Assembly (NCBI GenBank): GCA_002894685.1
Contig: NCRC01000026.1
Span: forward strand, 1-52,449
DNA length: 52,449 bases
Direction of reading: 5' to 3'
Source: Salinivenus lutea
Lineage (GTDB): Bacteria > Bacteroidota > Rhodothermia > Rhodothermales > Salinibacteraceae
Below, piece after piece: positions 42,406 to 50,865 of this stretch. The notes beneath the pieces are model-generated. The model was not told the origin of the DNA and searched no databases. It saw nothing but the letters and a program-made list of their open reading frames with translations. How positions within the stretch are numbered: position 1 is the first letter of the stretch; every line of letters starts with the position of its first letter. The translations under genes and the position numbers were made by a program.

Positions 42406-44607
42406 ATGAACGACGCCGACGACTTTCGCCCGCCCGCCGCCGACGCGAGTGCTGAGCCGAGCTTCGGCGACGGACTGCCCGACCCGATTGACCTGCACCT
42501 GGGCCCGGTCGATTCCCCGCGGTTCGCCAATCCGCCGTTTGCGCTGAGCCACGCCCTGCCGGCCCGGACCCTCTCGGACGCGGCGTCGACCGAGTCGTCT
42601 GCGGATGCCTCGGACGAGGAGCCCTCTCCCTTCGACGAGGATCTGCCCACCGAGGGGCTCCCCACCGAAGATGTCAGCAATCCGACGCCGAGCGACGACG
42701 GCGGGCCGGACGGGGACGGGGCGGCGTCCAACATCCCGGAGCTCGACGCCCTGGAGGCCCAGATCGACGCCGACCAGATCGACGAGTTCGCCTCCCGCAT
42801 GGCGTCGAACAAGTCGATGTCGGTGGGGTCGAACGACCGCGTGGTGGAAATGCTGCTCCGTCGCGGCGAGGTCGAGGAGAAGCACGTGTGGACCGCGCAG
42901 AAGAAACGGGACGAAAACCACCCCGACGCGTCCCTCTGGCGGGTGCTGGCGACCCATCAGGAGGTGGACAAGGAGACGGTGTACGGCCGGGCGGCGCGGA
43001 TTTACGCGTTCGAAGTGGTAGACCTGGACGACTACGAGACCGATCTCAACTACATCAAGTCCGCGGTCGAGTCCTTTACCGAAGACCAGCAGGAGCGGCT
43101 GCTGGACCTCAAGGTGGTCCCCTACCGGCGCGAGACGGTGAAGCGGGGGCAGGAGAAGGTGTATTTCCTGACCCACGATCCCATGCGCCCCGAGGTGCAC
43201 CGTGCGGTGCGCAAGCTGGGCCTCAATCAGTTTGAGCTGCAGTACGCGCCGGAGTCCAGGGTCACGGACCTGATTTCCGATGCCCTGCCCCGCGACAACG
43301 AGTACCTGCAGCGCCTCGACGAGGAGAGCGCGGTCAACCTGGGACAGAGCTTCGAGGAGGAAGAGGACCTGGTCGACCAGGAGAAGCTGGAGGAGGAGAT
43401 CAACCGGTCGACCCTCATCAATCTGTTCGAGGCCACCCTCGTGGAGGCGGTGCGCGAGGGCGCGTCGGACATTCACATCTACCCGAATTCTAACAAAGAA
43501 GTGGAGATCCACTTCCGCATGAACGGCCAGCTCAACCACTGGCACACCGAGGATCGGGTGCACCCGGAGGCGCTCCTTTCGGTGGTGAAGGACAACTCGA
43601 TGGAGGTGGACCGCTTCGAGCGCGACGCGGCGCAGGACGGATTCATTCAGCGCACGGTGGACGGCACGCGCATCCGGTACCGCGTCTCCATCATGCCGAT
43701 CGCCAGTTCCAGCCAGGACATCGATTCGGAGAGCGTCGTCATCCGCGTGCTCGACGACCGGAAGGTCATTACGGACCTCGACAAGTTGGGGCTGGGGCCG
43801 CGGGCGCTGGAGCAGTTCGAGCACGCCATCAACCAGCCCTACGGCATGGTCATTTTGACCGGTCCTACGGGCTCGGGAAAGAGCACGACGCTGGTGGCGG
43901 CCCTGCACCGCGTCATCGGCCCGCAGGAAAACGTGCTCACCATCGAGGACCCGGTGGAGTACATCATCGAGGGCGCGCGGCAGGTGCGCCTCAGCGATAA
44001 GCTGGCCCTCAAGGATGCGCTCCGGTCCATCCTGCGCCACGACCCAGACACCGTGATGGTGGGGGAGATGCGGGACAAAGAAACGGCCGAGCTCGCCATC
44101 AAGCTCGCCAACACGGGGCACCTCACGTTCTCGACGCTCCACACCAACGATGCGCCGAGTGCCGTGAGTCGGCTGTACAAGATGGGCATCGAGCCCTTCC
44201 TGATTGCCTACGCCATCAACCTGGTGGTGGCACAGCGTTTGATTCGAACACTGTGCCCCAAGTGCAAGGTAGAGCACCGGGACCCTGACCCCGTATTGAT
44301 GGAGCAGCTGGGCTTCACGGACGAGCAGATTGAAAACGAGACGCTTTACACCTCCAGCGACAGCGACCACTGCGACCGCTGTGGCGGCACGGGGTATGAC
44401 GGCCGTCGGGCGATCGCCGAGGCGCTGCACTTTTCGCGTGAGATCCGACACATGATTGTAGAGGCCGAGGGCATGGTCGACGAGGGCGACATCCGGGAGC
44501 ACGCCCGCGAGGAAGACGGCATGCGCTCCCTTCAGGCGTCGGCCCGCCGGGTCGTGCTCGACGGCGAGTCGTCGATTGAGGAAATGATGCGGGTTGTGGC
44601 GTCGTAG
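42406..44607 (+). CDS. pilB: Type IV pilus assembly ATPase PilB
   Basis: This 733-residue hexameric motor ATPase drives pilus extension. An acidic ~125-residue N-terminal linker precedes an N-terminal GspE/MshEN-type domain. The catalytic core has Walker A GPTGSGKSTT (from residue 486), the Asp box (TIEDPVEYI), a Walker B VMVGEMRDKETAE, and the His box (LTFSTLHTND). The zinc motif CPKC (617-620) ... CDRC (656-659) is complete. ATG 42406 is preferred to TTG 42391. The acidic linker fits salt adaptation. Confidence 0.95.
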   Translation: MNDADDFRPPAADASAEPSFGDGLPDPIDLHLGPVDSPRFANPPFALSHALPARTLSDAASTESSADASDEEPSPFDEDLPTEGLPTEDVSNPTPSDDGGPDGDGAASNIPELDALEAQIDADQIDEFASRMASNKSMSVGSNDRVVEMLLRRGEVEEKHVWTAQKKRDENHPDASLWRVLATHQEVDKETVYGRAARIYAFEVVDLDDYETDLNYIKSAVESFTEDQQERLLDLKVVPYRRETVKRGQEKVYFLTHDPMRPEVHRAVRKLGLNQFELQYAPESRVTDLISDALPRDNEYLQRLDEESAVNLGQSFEEEEDLVDQEKLEEEINRSTLINLFEATLVEAVREGASDIHIYPNSNKEVEIHFRMNGQLNHWHTEDRVHPEALLSVVKDNSMEVDRFERDAAQDGFIQRTVDGTRIRYRVSIMPIASSSQDIDSESVVIRVLDDRKVITDLDKLGLGPRALEQFEHAINQPYGMVILTGPTGSGKSTTLVAALHRVIGPQENVLTIEDPVEYIIEGARQVRLSDKLALKDALRSILRHDPDTVMVGEMRDKETAELAIKLANTGHLTFSTLHTNDAPSAVSRLYKMGIEPFLIAYAINLVVAQRLIRTLCPKCKVEHRDPDPVLMEQLGFTDEQIENETLYTSSDSDHCDRCGGTGYDGRRAIAEALHFSREIRHMIVEAEGMVDEGDIREHAREEDGMRSLQASARRVVLDGESSIEEMMRVVAS

Positions 44608-44666
44608 TCGGATCTATGAAGCACGCCCCCTACCGGTCTTCAGTGCACTGATGCACGCACTCCATT

Positions 44667-45203
44667 ATGCAGCAGACACTTCTCTCTTTCGCTGCTCTAC
44701 TGGTGGCCACAATTCTGAGCTTTAATCAGATACAGGCCAGCATGCAGAGCCGAAAACAAGCGGTGCGGGCCGAACTGGAACAGATGGCCTTGGGGGTGGC
44801 CATGCAAACGATGGAAGTAATTCGAGCTCGCGCGTTTGATGCAGCCACCGTGGGGCGCTCGTCGGAAAATCGTGCATCCACTTCAGAGTTTACCTCTCCA
44901 CCCTTCTCGACGGGAAATCATTGTCAGGTATTTGGAGGGGGGGATCTCTGTGACGATGTAGACGACTTCCACGAAATGGAACCTGCGACGGTAGAGTTTC
45001 CGCTTCCGGAGTCCAATATGGATTTCGAAGTGCAGGCTGAGGTGCATTATGTCTGCTCCGATCTACAGCGTGTGGACAAGGGGGGATGCACGGCCCCGAC
45101 CCCGCGGAAGGAAGTTGTGTTGAAGGTCCAGGATCAACGATCGGACGGACGCTCGCGGTTGCCGACGCCCATCAGGTATTCGGAAGTTATTGCCTACCCC
45201 TGA
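44667..45203 (+). CDS. Minor pilin-like protein (PilV-like position)
   Basis: This 178-residue protein has one N-terminal membrane helix (QQTLLSFAALLVATILSFNQ) followed by a helix rich in charged residues (RKQAVRAELEQMALGVAMQTMEVI, in pieces) and a globular part with four Cys. It has no canonical G|FxxxE cleavage motif. Together with the next two genes it forms a set of three single-helix proteins between pilB and pilT, the position of minor pilins. The particular identity is tentative. Confidence 0.65.
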   Translation: MQQTLLSFAALLVATILSFNQIQASMQSRKQAVRAELEQMALGVAMQTMEVIRARAFDAATVGRSSENRASTSEFTSPPFSTGNHCQVFGGGDLCDDVDDFHEMEPATVEFPLPESNMDFEVQAEVHYVCSDLQRVDKGGCTAPTPRKEVVLKVQDQRSDGRSRLPTPIRYSEVIAYP

Positions 45204-45266
45204 GGAAACGATGAGGCCCCGGTAGGGAAAAGCGTTTGTTGACCCACACACGGTTCGTGATTCCTC

Positions 45267-45875
45267 ATGCCTTTTATCTACGACAACCTGATCGCATCGG
45301 TTGTGGGTGCGACTGTGCTGCTTATTCTGGCATCTATTCAGATGCGGGCCACTGGAGAACAGGTGGCACAGACGGCCCGAAACACGGCGTTGAGTCAGAC
45401 GACTTCACTCGCCACATGGTTGGAGGAGGATCTTGAGGCGATGGGGCGGAATCGGGAGGCCGGGGAGGTTGTCTTCAAAAACATTAGTCGTACAGGGAAT
45501 GAGGCGTCACCGACTGGTGAGGTCCTTACGAGTCTTACCTTTCGTTATGAGGACGACGGGGGCGATTCAACGACTGTCACGTACGAGGTGCGGAGTTCAG
45601 AGAACCGGACCGTGGCGGGGGAGGAACGACCGATCTACACGTTGGACCGTCAACAGAATGGAAGCGTGAGCGGAGGGGCGTCCACGGTACTGGGATACTT
45701 TGATCTCCACTTTATTGATGGGAATGCGCAGCGGGTGACGGATCCTGCGAACAATCGAGGGGAAATCCAGGCCCTTCAGCTTTATTTTTCAGTGGTCCCT
45801 TCGTTCGAGAGTGACCGAATGATCCTGGATGAGGTTCGCCGAATGGTTGTGGTGCCATATACACCGGCGCAGTAG
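45267..45875 (+). CDS. Minor pilin-like protein (PilW-like position)
   Basis: This 202-residue protein starts MPFIYDNLIASVVGATVLLILASI, a short N-terminus and one membrane helix, then the amphipathic QVAQTARNTALSQTTSLATWLEEDLEAMG (in pieces), which resembles the PilW family stretch ending in LEEDLR-type residues. The rest is beta-rich (LTFRYEDDGG, VTYEVRSSENR). No canonical prepilin cleavage site is present. It is 64 bases after the previous pilin-like gene. Confidence 0.65.
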   Translation: MPFIYDNLIASVVGATVLLILASIQMRATGEQVAQTARNTALSQTTSLATWLEEDLEAMGRNREAGEVVFKNISRTGNEASPTGEVLTSLTFRYEDDGGDSTTVTYEVRSSENRTVAGEERPIYTLDRQQNGSVSGGASTVLGYFDLHFIDGNAQRVTDPANNRGEIQALQLYFSVVPSFESDRMILDEVRRMVVVPYTPAQ

Positions 45876-46074
45876 ATATTTGCGCGATTACGCACCAGAG
45901 TGGTCTAGTTGGTATTGACCATATGGGTAAAAATTGCCTTCTGGGGGTGCGCTTACCCGGCTTTTGAGGCGAGAATGTCTCGTGGCATCCTCTTTGATCT
46001 GTTTATTTCTCAAGGTGTTGAGGTCGAGAGCAAAGAGGCTGCCTTCGATTTTTCCAAACTGATCTGGCTTCCCG

Positions 46075-47094
46075 ATGGGAAAATATGCTCTTTTACTTGC
46101 GTTCGCCAGTGCGCTCGGCTTGGCCTACTTTGCACAGCAGTCCAACCAGACCAGTCAGGACACCAGTCAAGACCAGGCGCAGCGGCAGGAGACGGTTATT
46201 GCGCGGCAAATTGCTCGATCCGCGTTCAACGATGGAGTGAGCGAGGTACAAAGAGAGTTCTCGGGGGTCACAGATAAGAGTACATCGGGCACTTATGAAC
46301 AGGGAGAGTACCGGCTGGAGTATAGTGTGTCCAATGCCGGGACGGAGAATAAATCCGTGCTGATTACAGCAGAGGGAACGTACGATGAGACAACCTACCG
46401 AATTCAAGGGCGTGCTCAGCAGCGTTCACAGGTTTCGTCGTTGTTCAATGGCATCACGGCCTCCGGTCTTGTGACCTTTCAGGTTAAGGGAGGAGGGTGC
46501 AGTGGGGGGCCCTGCGTGTCCGGGGTTGATGCGGGAGGCGGAGAGACTCGACATGGAATTACTCTTCCTAACAGTGCGGATACAGATCAAGTCTGTGACG
46601 AATTTGACAATGAGGTGGAAGGGATCGAGGATGGATGTGATGTGGTGAGTCGGAGTGAGAAGCGTGATGATTGGGTCGAAAAGAAAATGGGAGAGCTCGA
46701 AGATGAAATATTAAGTGCAAAGGAAAATGGATCAAGCAAAATAGTCGAATGTGACGGGTGCAGTCTAGATAAAATGGAAGAAGATAGTGGAATATTATAT
46801 GTGACTGGAGAGCTAACATTTAACGGCGACCGCACCTGGAAAGGGATTGTCTATGTAGACTCATTTGGGTCAATTCGGATAAATGGAGGGGGCGGAGAAC
46901 GAAATATAAATGGTGGGCTGTTGATGGAGGGGGCGACAGAATATGACGATGATGAAGACTTCGATATGAGAGGAGGGAATAGAGTAAAGTACAACACAGA
47001 AAACATTAAAGAGTATATTGATGTGTTGCCCTCGATAGAGTCGAAAAGCGTCCAAATTGCTGATCGAAGCGGCGGGGTTGTTCGGTCGGAATAA
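46075..47094 (+). CDS. Minor pilin-like protein with AT-rich 3' half (PilX-like position)
   Basis: This 339-residue protein begins MGKYALLLAFASALGLAYF, a membrane helix, then a Gln/Thr/Ser-rich segment and QETVIARQIARSAFNDGVSEV, like the N-terminal region of PilX-type minor pilins. The middle has six Cys (GGGCSGGPC, then VCDEF, DGCDVV, ECDGC). The final part (GDRTWKGIVYVDSFGSIRINGGGGERNINGG, in pieces) is beta-helix-like. From about 46600 the DNA is only about 35% GC by my counts in 46681-46800, against roughly 60-65% in neighbours, suggesting recent gain of the C-terminal half. Position between the other minor pilins and pilT supports a pilus role. Confidence 0.62.
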   Translation: MGKYALLLAFASALGLAYFAQQSNQTSQDTSQDQAQRQETVIARQIARSAFNDGVSEVQREFSGVTDKSTSGTYEQGEYRLEYSVSNAGTENKSVLITAEGTYDETTYRIQGRAQQRSQVSSLFNGITASGLVTFQVKGGGCSGGPCVSGVDAGGGETRHGITLPNSADTDQVCDEFDNEVEGIEDGCDVVSRSEKRDDWVEKKMGELEDEILSAKENGSSKIVECDGCSLDKMEEDSGILYVTGELTFNGDRTWKGIVYVDSFGSIRINGGGGERNINGGLLMEGATEYDDDEDFDMRGGNRVKYNTENIKEYIDVLPSIESKSVQIADRSGGVVRSE

Positions 47095-47216
47095 GATGAG
47101 TCCGTCGGTCCCCCATCAGCACAACACCAGGTTGCTCCCCGCCAGGTATTGTTGATCGGGTACGGTTGAGGGTTGGCTCGCCAGTTTGATTTTCCATTAT
47201 CAGTTTCCCAAGGCCC

Positions 47217-48518
47217 GTGTCACAAGAGGCGCTTAGCAACTTTTTAGACCAGAGCACCCAATCGGACGGGACATCGAATGGAATGTCCTCCCGGCCACCG
47301 GGGGCTGTGGCCCTGAAGGACATCACCTCGATGATTGTGGACTCGATGCCCGATTCGTGCCGCGGCCAGCGCCGGTTCCAGTACTTGGCCGAGCAGACCG
47401 ATCAATTGTCGCCCGAGAAAAGCACATCCCTCCGCACGCTGGCGGAGCGCTTCATCCGCCGGACCCTGGAGCTGGACGCCAGCGACATGGATCTCGGGGG
47501 CCGCGCCTGCGACGGCAACGTGTGGTACCGTGTCGACGGGGAGAAGCGGCGGGAAGAAGAGTTCGGGACGTACGACCCACTGGAGACGGATATTTTGGTC
47601 TTTAATCTTCTGAACGACAAGCAGACCCGCCAGCTGCTCGACAAGGGGGCGACGGACTTCTCCTATCGGCTGGAGGTCGAGGAGAGCGACCGGCCCCGCC
47701 GCTTCCGCGCCACGGCGTACTCGGACTACGACCACGCCGCCCTCAACATGCGCGCCATCTCGGACGAGATTTTTCCGCTGGACACCCTGGGCTTCCACCC
47801 GAAGATCCAGAAGGGCATGATGTTCAGGCACGTGCGGGACGGCCTCACGCTCATCACCGGGGTCACGGGCTCCGGAAAGAGCACGACGCTGGACGCCATC
47901 ATTGACGCCAACAACGAGGACTACCCGGGGCACATTGTCGTCATCGCCGATCCCATCGAGTACATGCACGAGCCGAAGGAGTCGATCGTGCGGCACCGGG
48001 AGGTGGGCAAGGACGTCGTGAGCTTCAAGGACGGCATCACGCAGGCCCTGCGCCAGGACCCCGACATTGTGGTGATTGGGGAGATGCGGGACCCGGAAAC
48101 GATCCAGGCGGCCCTCGAGGTGACGGACTCCGGCCACAAGGTCTTCTCCACCCTCCACACGTCCTCGGCCATGGAAACGATCGACCGCATCGTGGCCGAG
48201 GTGCCCACCGACGAACAGGAGCGCGTGCGCCACCGCCTGGCCGATGTGCTCCGCTGCGTCGTGTCCCAGAAGCTGTTGCCGAAAATCGGAGGCGGGCGGC
48301 AGCTTGCGAAAGAGGTCCTGTGGGTCGACGCCTCGGCCCGGGCCGCCATCAAAAACGACAATGTGGGAGAGGTCTACCAGATGATGTGGCAGGGCGGAAA
48401 GCAGGGCCAGACCACCCTCGAACAGGACCTCTACAAACTGGTGCGGAAGCGCAAAATTGAGCCGGAGACGGCGATGGACTACGCGAATAACAAAAAGCGT
48501 CTCCGGCGCCTCATGTAG
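47217..48518 (+). CDS. pilT: Type IV pilus retraction ATPase PilT
   Basis: This 433-residue ATPase is longer than typical PilT (about 345) owing to an N-terminal extension of about 60 residues. The core has Walker A GVTGSGKSTT (215-224), the Asp box (VIADPIEYMHE), Walker B VVIGEMRDPETIQAALEV and the His box STLHTSSAMETIDRI. The C-terminal SARAAIKNDNVGEVYQMM matches the AIRNLIRE retraction motif region. No zinc cysteines are present, which separates it from PilB. It starts with GTG 47217 and lies 122 bases after the minor pilin. Confidence 0.93.
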   Translation: MSQEALSNFLDQSTQSDGTSNGMSSRPPGAVALKDITSMIVDSMPDSCRGQRRFQYLAEQTDQLSPEKSTSLRTLAERFIRRTLELDASDMDLGGRACDGNVWYRVDGEKRREEEFGTYDPLETDILVFNLLNDKQTRQLLDKGATDFSYRLEVEESDRPRRFRATAYSDYDHAALNMRAISDEIFPLDTLGFHPKIQKGMMFRHVRDGLTLITGVTGSGKSTTLDAIIDANNEDYPGHIVVIADPIEYMHEPKESIVRHREVGKDVVSFKDGITQALRQDPDIVVIGEMRDPETIQAALEVTDSGHKVFSTLHTSSAMETIDRIVAEVPTDEQERVRHRLADVLRCVVSQKLLPKIGGGRQLAKEVLWVDASARAAIKNDNVGEVYQMMWQGGKQGQTTLEQDLYKLVRKRKIEPETAMDYANNKKRLRRLM

Positions 48519-48570
48519 AGCGAGACTTGATTCCGCGGCGTCGTTCGCCGAGATTCATGCCATCGGAGCG

Positions 48571-48607
48571 CCCCCACCGGGACTGTCGTCCGCTCCCCCC
48601 ACCGGGA
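48571..48607. repeat. Short direct repeat upstream of pilM-N
   Basis: CCCCCACCGGGA occurs at 48571-48582 and again at 48596-48607. A rare AT-rich run, GTTAACTTTATACC (near 48616-48629), follows just before the gene start and could be a promoter -10 region. Confidence 0.4.
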
Positions 48608-48641
48608 ACTCGTCTGTTAACTTTATACCACCCCCGTTTGG

Positions 48642-50327
48642 ATGAGCACGTACGCACTCGGCGTCATGGTGTCGGCGTCTACCCTTCACGCTGTGCTGCT
48701 GGAACGCACAGAGGAGGAGACCGTCGTGCGGTTCCAGCGAAGCCGATCGCGGGGCGGGATGGAGGCGACCGATCTGCCCTTCGACGAGCCGGAAGAGTCG
48801 ACGCCGGGGATCGACGACGAGCCGGACGACGTGACGATTGAGTTTGGGGACTCGGGGGGTGGGGACGATCTGTTCCTGGGAGGGGAGTTCGATGAGTTTG
48901 AGGACGAAGGCGATGACTTTGCCGCGGACCCCCAGCCGGAGACCTGGAACTTCCGGTCGGCCCTCGACGACCTGTTGGAGGAGTGTGAGGACCGAGGGTA
49001 CGAAGATCCGGAGGTGGCATTTTGTACGTCCGCCTCCGACGTGGACGAGGTGGAGCTCCGCCTCCCGGCGGACGAGAGCGGGCCGGCGGGCGAGGAGGGC
49101 TCCACCGGCCTCCCGCTGCCGGCATCCCGATCGACTCTCCTGGGGATGCTGGAGGAGCAGTACGACGGCGCGGTGGAGAAGGAGCGGGTGGGGTTCGTGC
49201 CGATGCACCGCACCGGAGACGGTCGGCAGCGGGTCCTGGCGCTCATTGCACGGCCCGGCGGCTCGGTGATCTCCACGTTGTCGGAGATGCAGGAGCAGAC
49301 GCTCGCCCGCAGTCCGCGCGCCCGGTTCCTCGACACCGAGGTGCCGCTGTATCTGGGCCTCGCCCGGTCGGCGCTCCAGCTGCCGCCCGACACGGCCGAG
49401 AAGACGATTCTGGTCCGGGCGGGCACCGACAACACGCTCGTGCTCTTTATGGAGGGCAATACGCTGCGTCAGGCCGAGCAGCTGCCGGAGTTGACGGTTG
49501 AGGACCCGGCGGAGACCATTTGTAGTCGCGTGCTGCTGCTGCAGGACGAGTACGGGATGGGCGACGTGCAGCACCTGCTCCTCGCCGCGGAGGACAGCGA
49601 GGAGATGCTTGCCGACGCCTTCAAGTCGTACTTTGCGAGCTCGAAGGTTCGTCTTCTCCGCACCCACCTCCCGAACGGGGAGGCGGAGTCGAGCCAGTAC
49701 CTCGCGGCCACCGGGGCGGCGCTCCGTCAGATTGACGACCCGGATTTTGGGCCGTCGTTCCAGGACGTGGACCTGCTGCCCGCGACGTGTCGGCCCAGCC
49801 CGTTCCGAATTCCGGTGGGCTGGTCGGTGCCCGTGCTGCTGGTGCTGCTGGGCGTGACCACCCTCGGCTTCGTGTGGTACTACGTCGCGAACGCCAATGC
49901 CATCAGCGAGCGGCGCACGCAACTGCGCACGCTGGAGCGGGAGGTGGCGCAGGCCGACCCCGAGGCCCTGGAGCGGCGCATCGACAGCCTGGAGTCCGCG
50001 GCCGCCCAGTACGCACAGGGGCTCAATGTGCTCGATGAGCTCCTCCAGGGCAGCAACAAGTGGAGCAAAGGCCTGGCCACCGTGACCGGACGGATGAACA
50101 GCGTGCAGGGGGTGTCGATTGCGGAGTGGAGCCCGGCCGGGGACGCACGGGTCACCGTGTCGGGCCGGGCCTCCTCGCGCCCCCGCGTCGTCCGCCTCGC
50201 ACAGGAGCTGGGGGCGGACATCAACAGCCTCACGTTCACGGAGGTGCGGGACGCCTCGCTCTACGACTTCAACGTGACGGTGCCGCTCGACACCACCAAG
50301 CCGGCGGCGATTGAGTACTGGCGCTAG
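48642..50327 (+). CDS. PilM-PilN fusion protein (frame ends in an amber codon followed by in-frame SPOR domain)
   Basis: This 561-residue protein joins a PilM-like actin-fold part and a PilN-like part. Residues 1-380 contain a degenerate actin-like domain (YALGVMVSASTLHAVLLE; TILVRAGTDNTLVLFMEG) with acidic insertions. A transmembrane helix lies at about 390-412 (VPVLLVLLGVTTLGFVWYY), then a coiled coil (~415-450) and a PilN-type domain (LDELLQGSNKWSKGLATVTG, VTVSGRASSRPRVVRLAQEL). The M-N complex links the cytoplasmic motor platform with PilO/P in the periplasm. The frame ends EYWR-TAG at 50325-50327, and remains open beyond it for 157 codons (see the SPOR entry). A start at ATG 48642 follows a promoter-like AT-rich patch. 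Confidence 0.82.
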   Translation: MSTYALGVMVSASTLHAVLLERTEEETVVRFQRSRSRGGMEATDLPFDEPEESTPGIDDEPDDVTIEFGDSGGGDDLFLGGEFDEFEDEGDDFAADPQPETWNFRSALDDLLEECEDRGYEDPEVAFCTSASDVDEVELRLPADESGPAGEEGSTGLPLPASRSTLLGMLEEQYDGAVEKERVGFVPMHRTGDGRQRVLALIARPGGSVISTLSEMQEQTLARSPRARFLDTEVPLYLGLARSALQLPPDTAEKTILVRAGTDNTLVLFMEGNTLRQAEQLPELTVEDPAETICSRVLLLQDEYGMGDVQHLLLAAEDSEEMLADAFKSYFASSKVRLLRTHLPNGEAESSQYLAATGAALRQIDDPDFGPSFQDVDLLPATCRPSPFRIPVGWSVPVLLVLLGVTTLGFVWYYVANANAISERRTQLRTLEREVAQADPEALERRIDSLESAAAQYAQGLNVLDELLQGSNKWSKGLATVTGRMNSVQGVSIAEWSPAGDARVTVSGRASSRPRVVRLAQELGADINSLTFTEVRDASLYDFNVTVPLDTTKPAAIEYWR

Positions 50328-50513
50328 CAGCGGCTGACGGCGGCCACCGCGGGGAGCACCGAGGCGCCATCCGCCCAATCGGCCCAACCGCGTGCCGAGT
50401 CGACTGAGCGGGCGGGGGCCGTCGGAGAAGAGGCGGGAGGGGAGGCCGCGTCGGCGTCCGCGTCCGCCACGCCTGCTTCCGCCGATACGCAGTCGACCCC
50501 CCCCTTCTGGACG

Positions 50514-50801
50514 GTGGTGGCGGCCTCTCTGGCGCGCCGAGACTCGGCGATGAGTGCCCACGCCCGGGTTCGGTCCACCCTGTCGGGACGCTCCCACGAC
50601 GTCACGATCTGCCATGCCCCCGAAAATCGGTGGTATCGTGTGTCGGTGGGGGCCTTCTCGTCCTTCGACGACGCCCTGGCGGCCCTCAAGGACATGCAGC
50701 CGGATTTGCCCGAGGGGGCGTGGATCCACGAGTGCACGGCCGTCCCCATACGCCCCGCTGCGGCGTCCACTGACCCGTCCGTGGACGCCTCCCGCGGATA
50801 G
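50514..50801 (+). CDS. SPOR-domain segment in frame with and downstream of pilM-N
   Basis: From GTG 50514 the frame encodes 95 residues containing most of a SPOR domain, a peptidoglycan-binding fold for denuded glycans: the TVVAASLARRDSAMSAHARV strand-helix and NRWYRVSVGAFSSFDDALAALKDM, matching the family pattern of two (Y/W)xVxVG(S/A)F-like repeats. The preceding 62 codons (50328-50513) are also open, in the same frame as pilM-N, Ala/Ser-rich like a linker, and have no ATG, GTG or TTG; the first usable start (GTG 50514) lies inside the SPOR fold and would cut its first strand (FWT). Thus the more natural protein is PilM-PilN-linker-SPOR interrupted by a single TAG. Alternatives are reinitiation at 50514 or a sequencing error. 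Confidence 0.65.
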   Translation: MVAASLARRDSAMSAHARVRSTLSGRSHDVTICHAPENRWYRVSVGAFSSFDDALAALKDMQPDLPEGAWIHECTAVPIRPAAASTDPSVDASRG

Positions 50802-50865
50802 CGTCCCCCCGCTCGTCCTCGCCGCATTCTCTGCCCGTTTTCTCACCGGTACCGCCCGGCCCATC

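Noticed and set aside
40909-44502. A 1197-codon open frame on the minus strand opposite pilC and pilB
   Set aside because: It is low in recognisable motifs, rich in His/Arg/Leu/Val as expected for the antisense of GC-rich coding DNA, and both strands cannot be as well conserved as pilC/pilB.
45909-46277. A 122-codon frame overlapping the PilX-like gene start
   Set aside because: It begins upstream without a membrane helix matching pilins and runs out of frame through the PilX-like gene; the 46075 frame has the better N-terminus.
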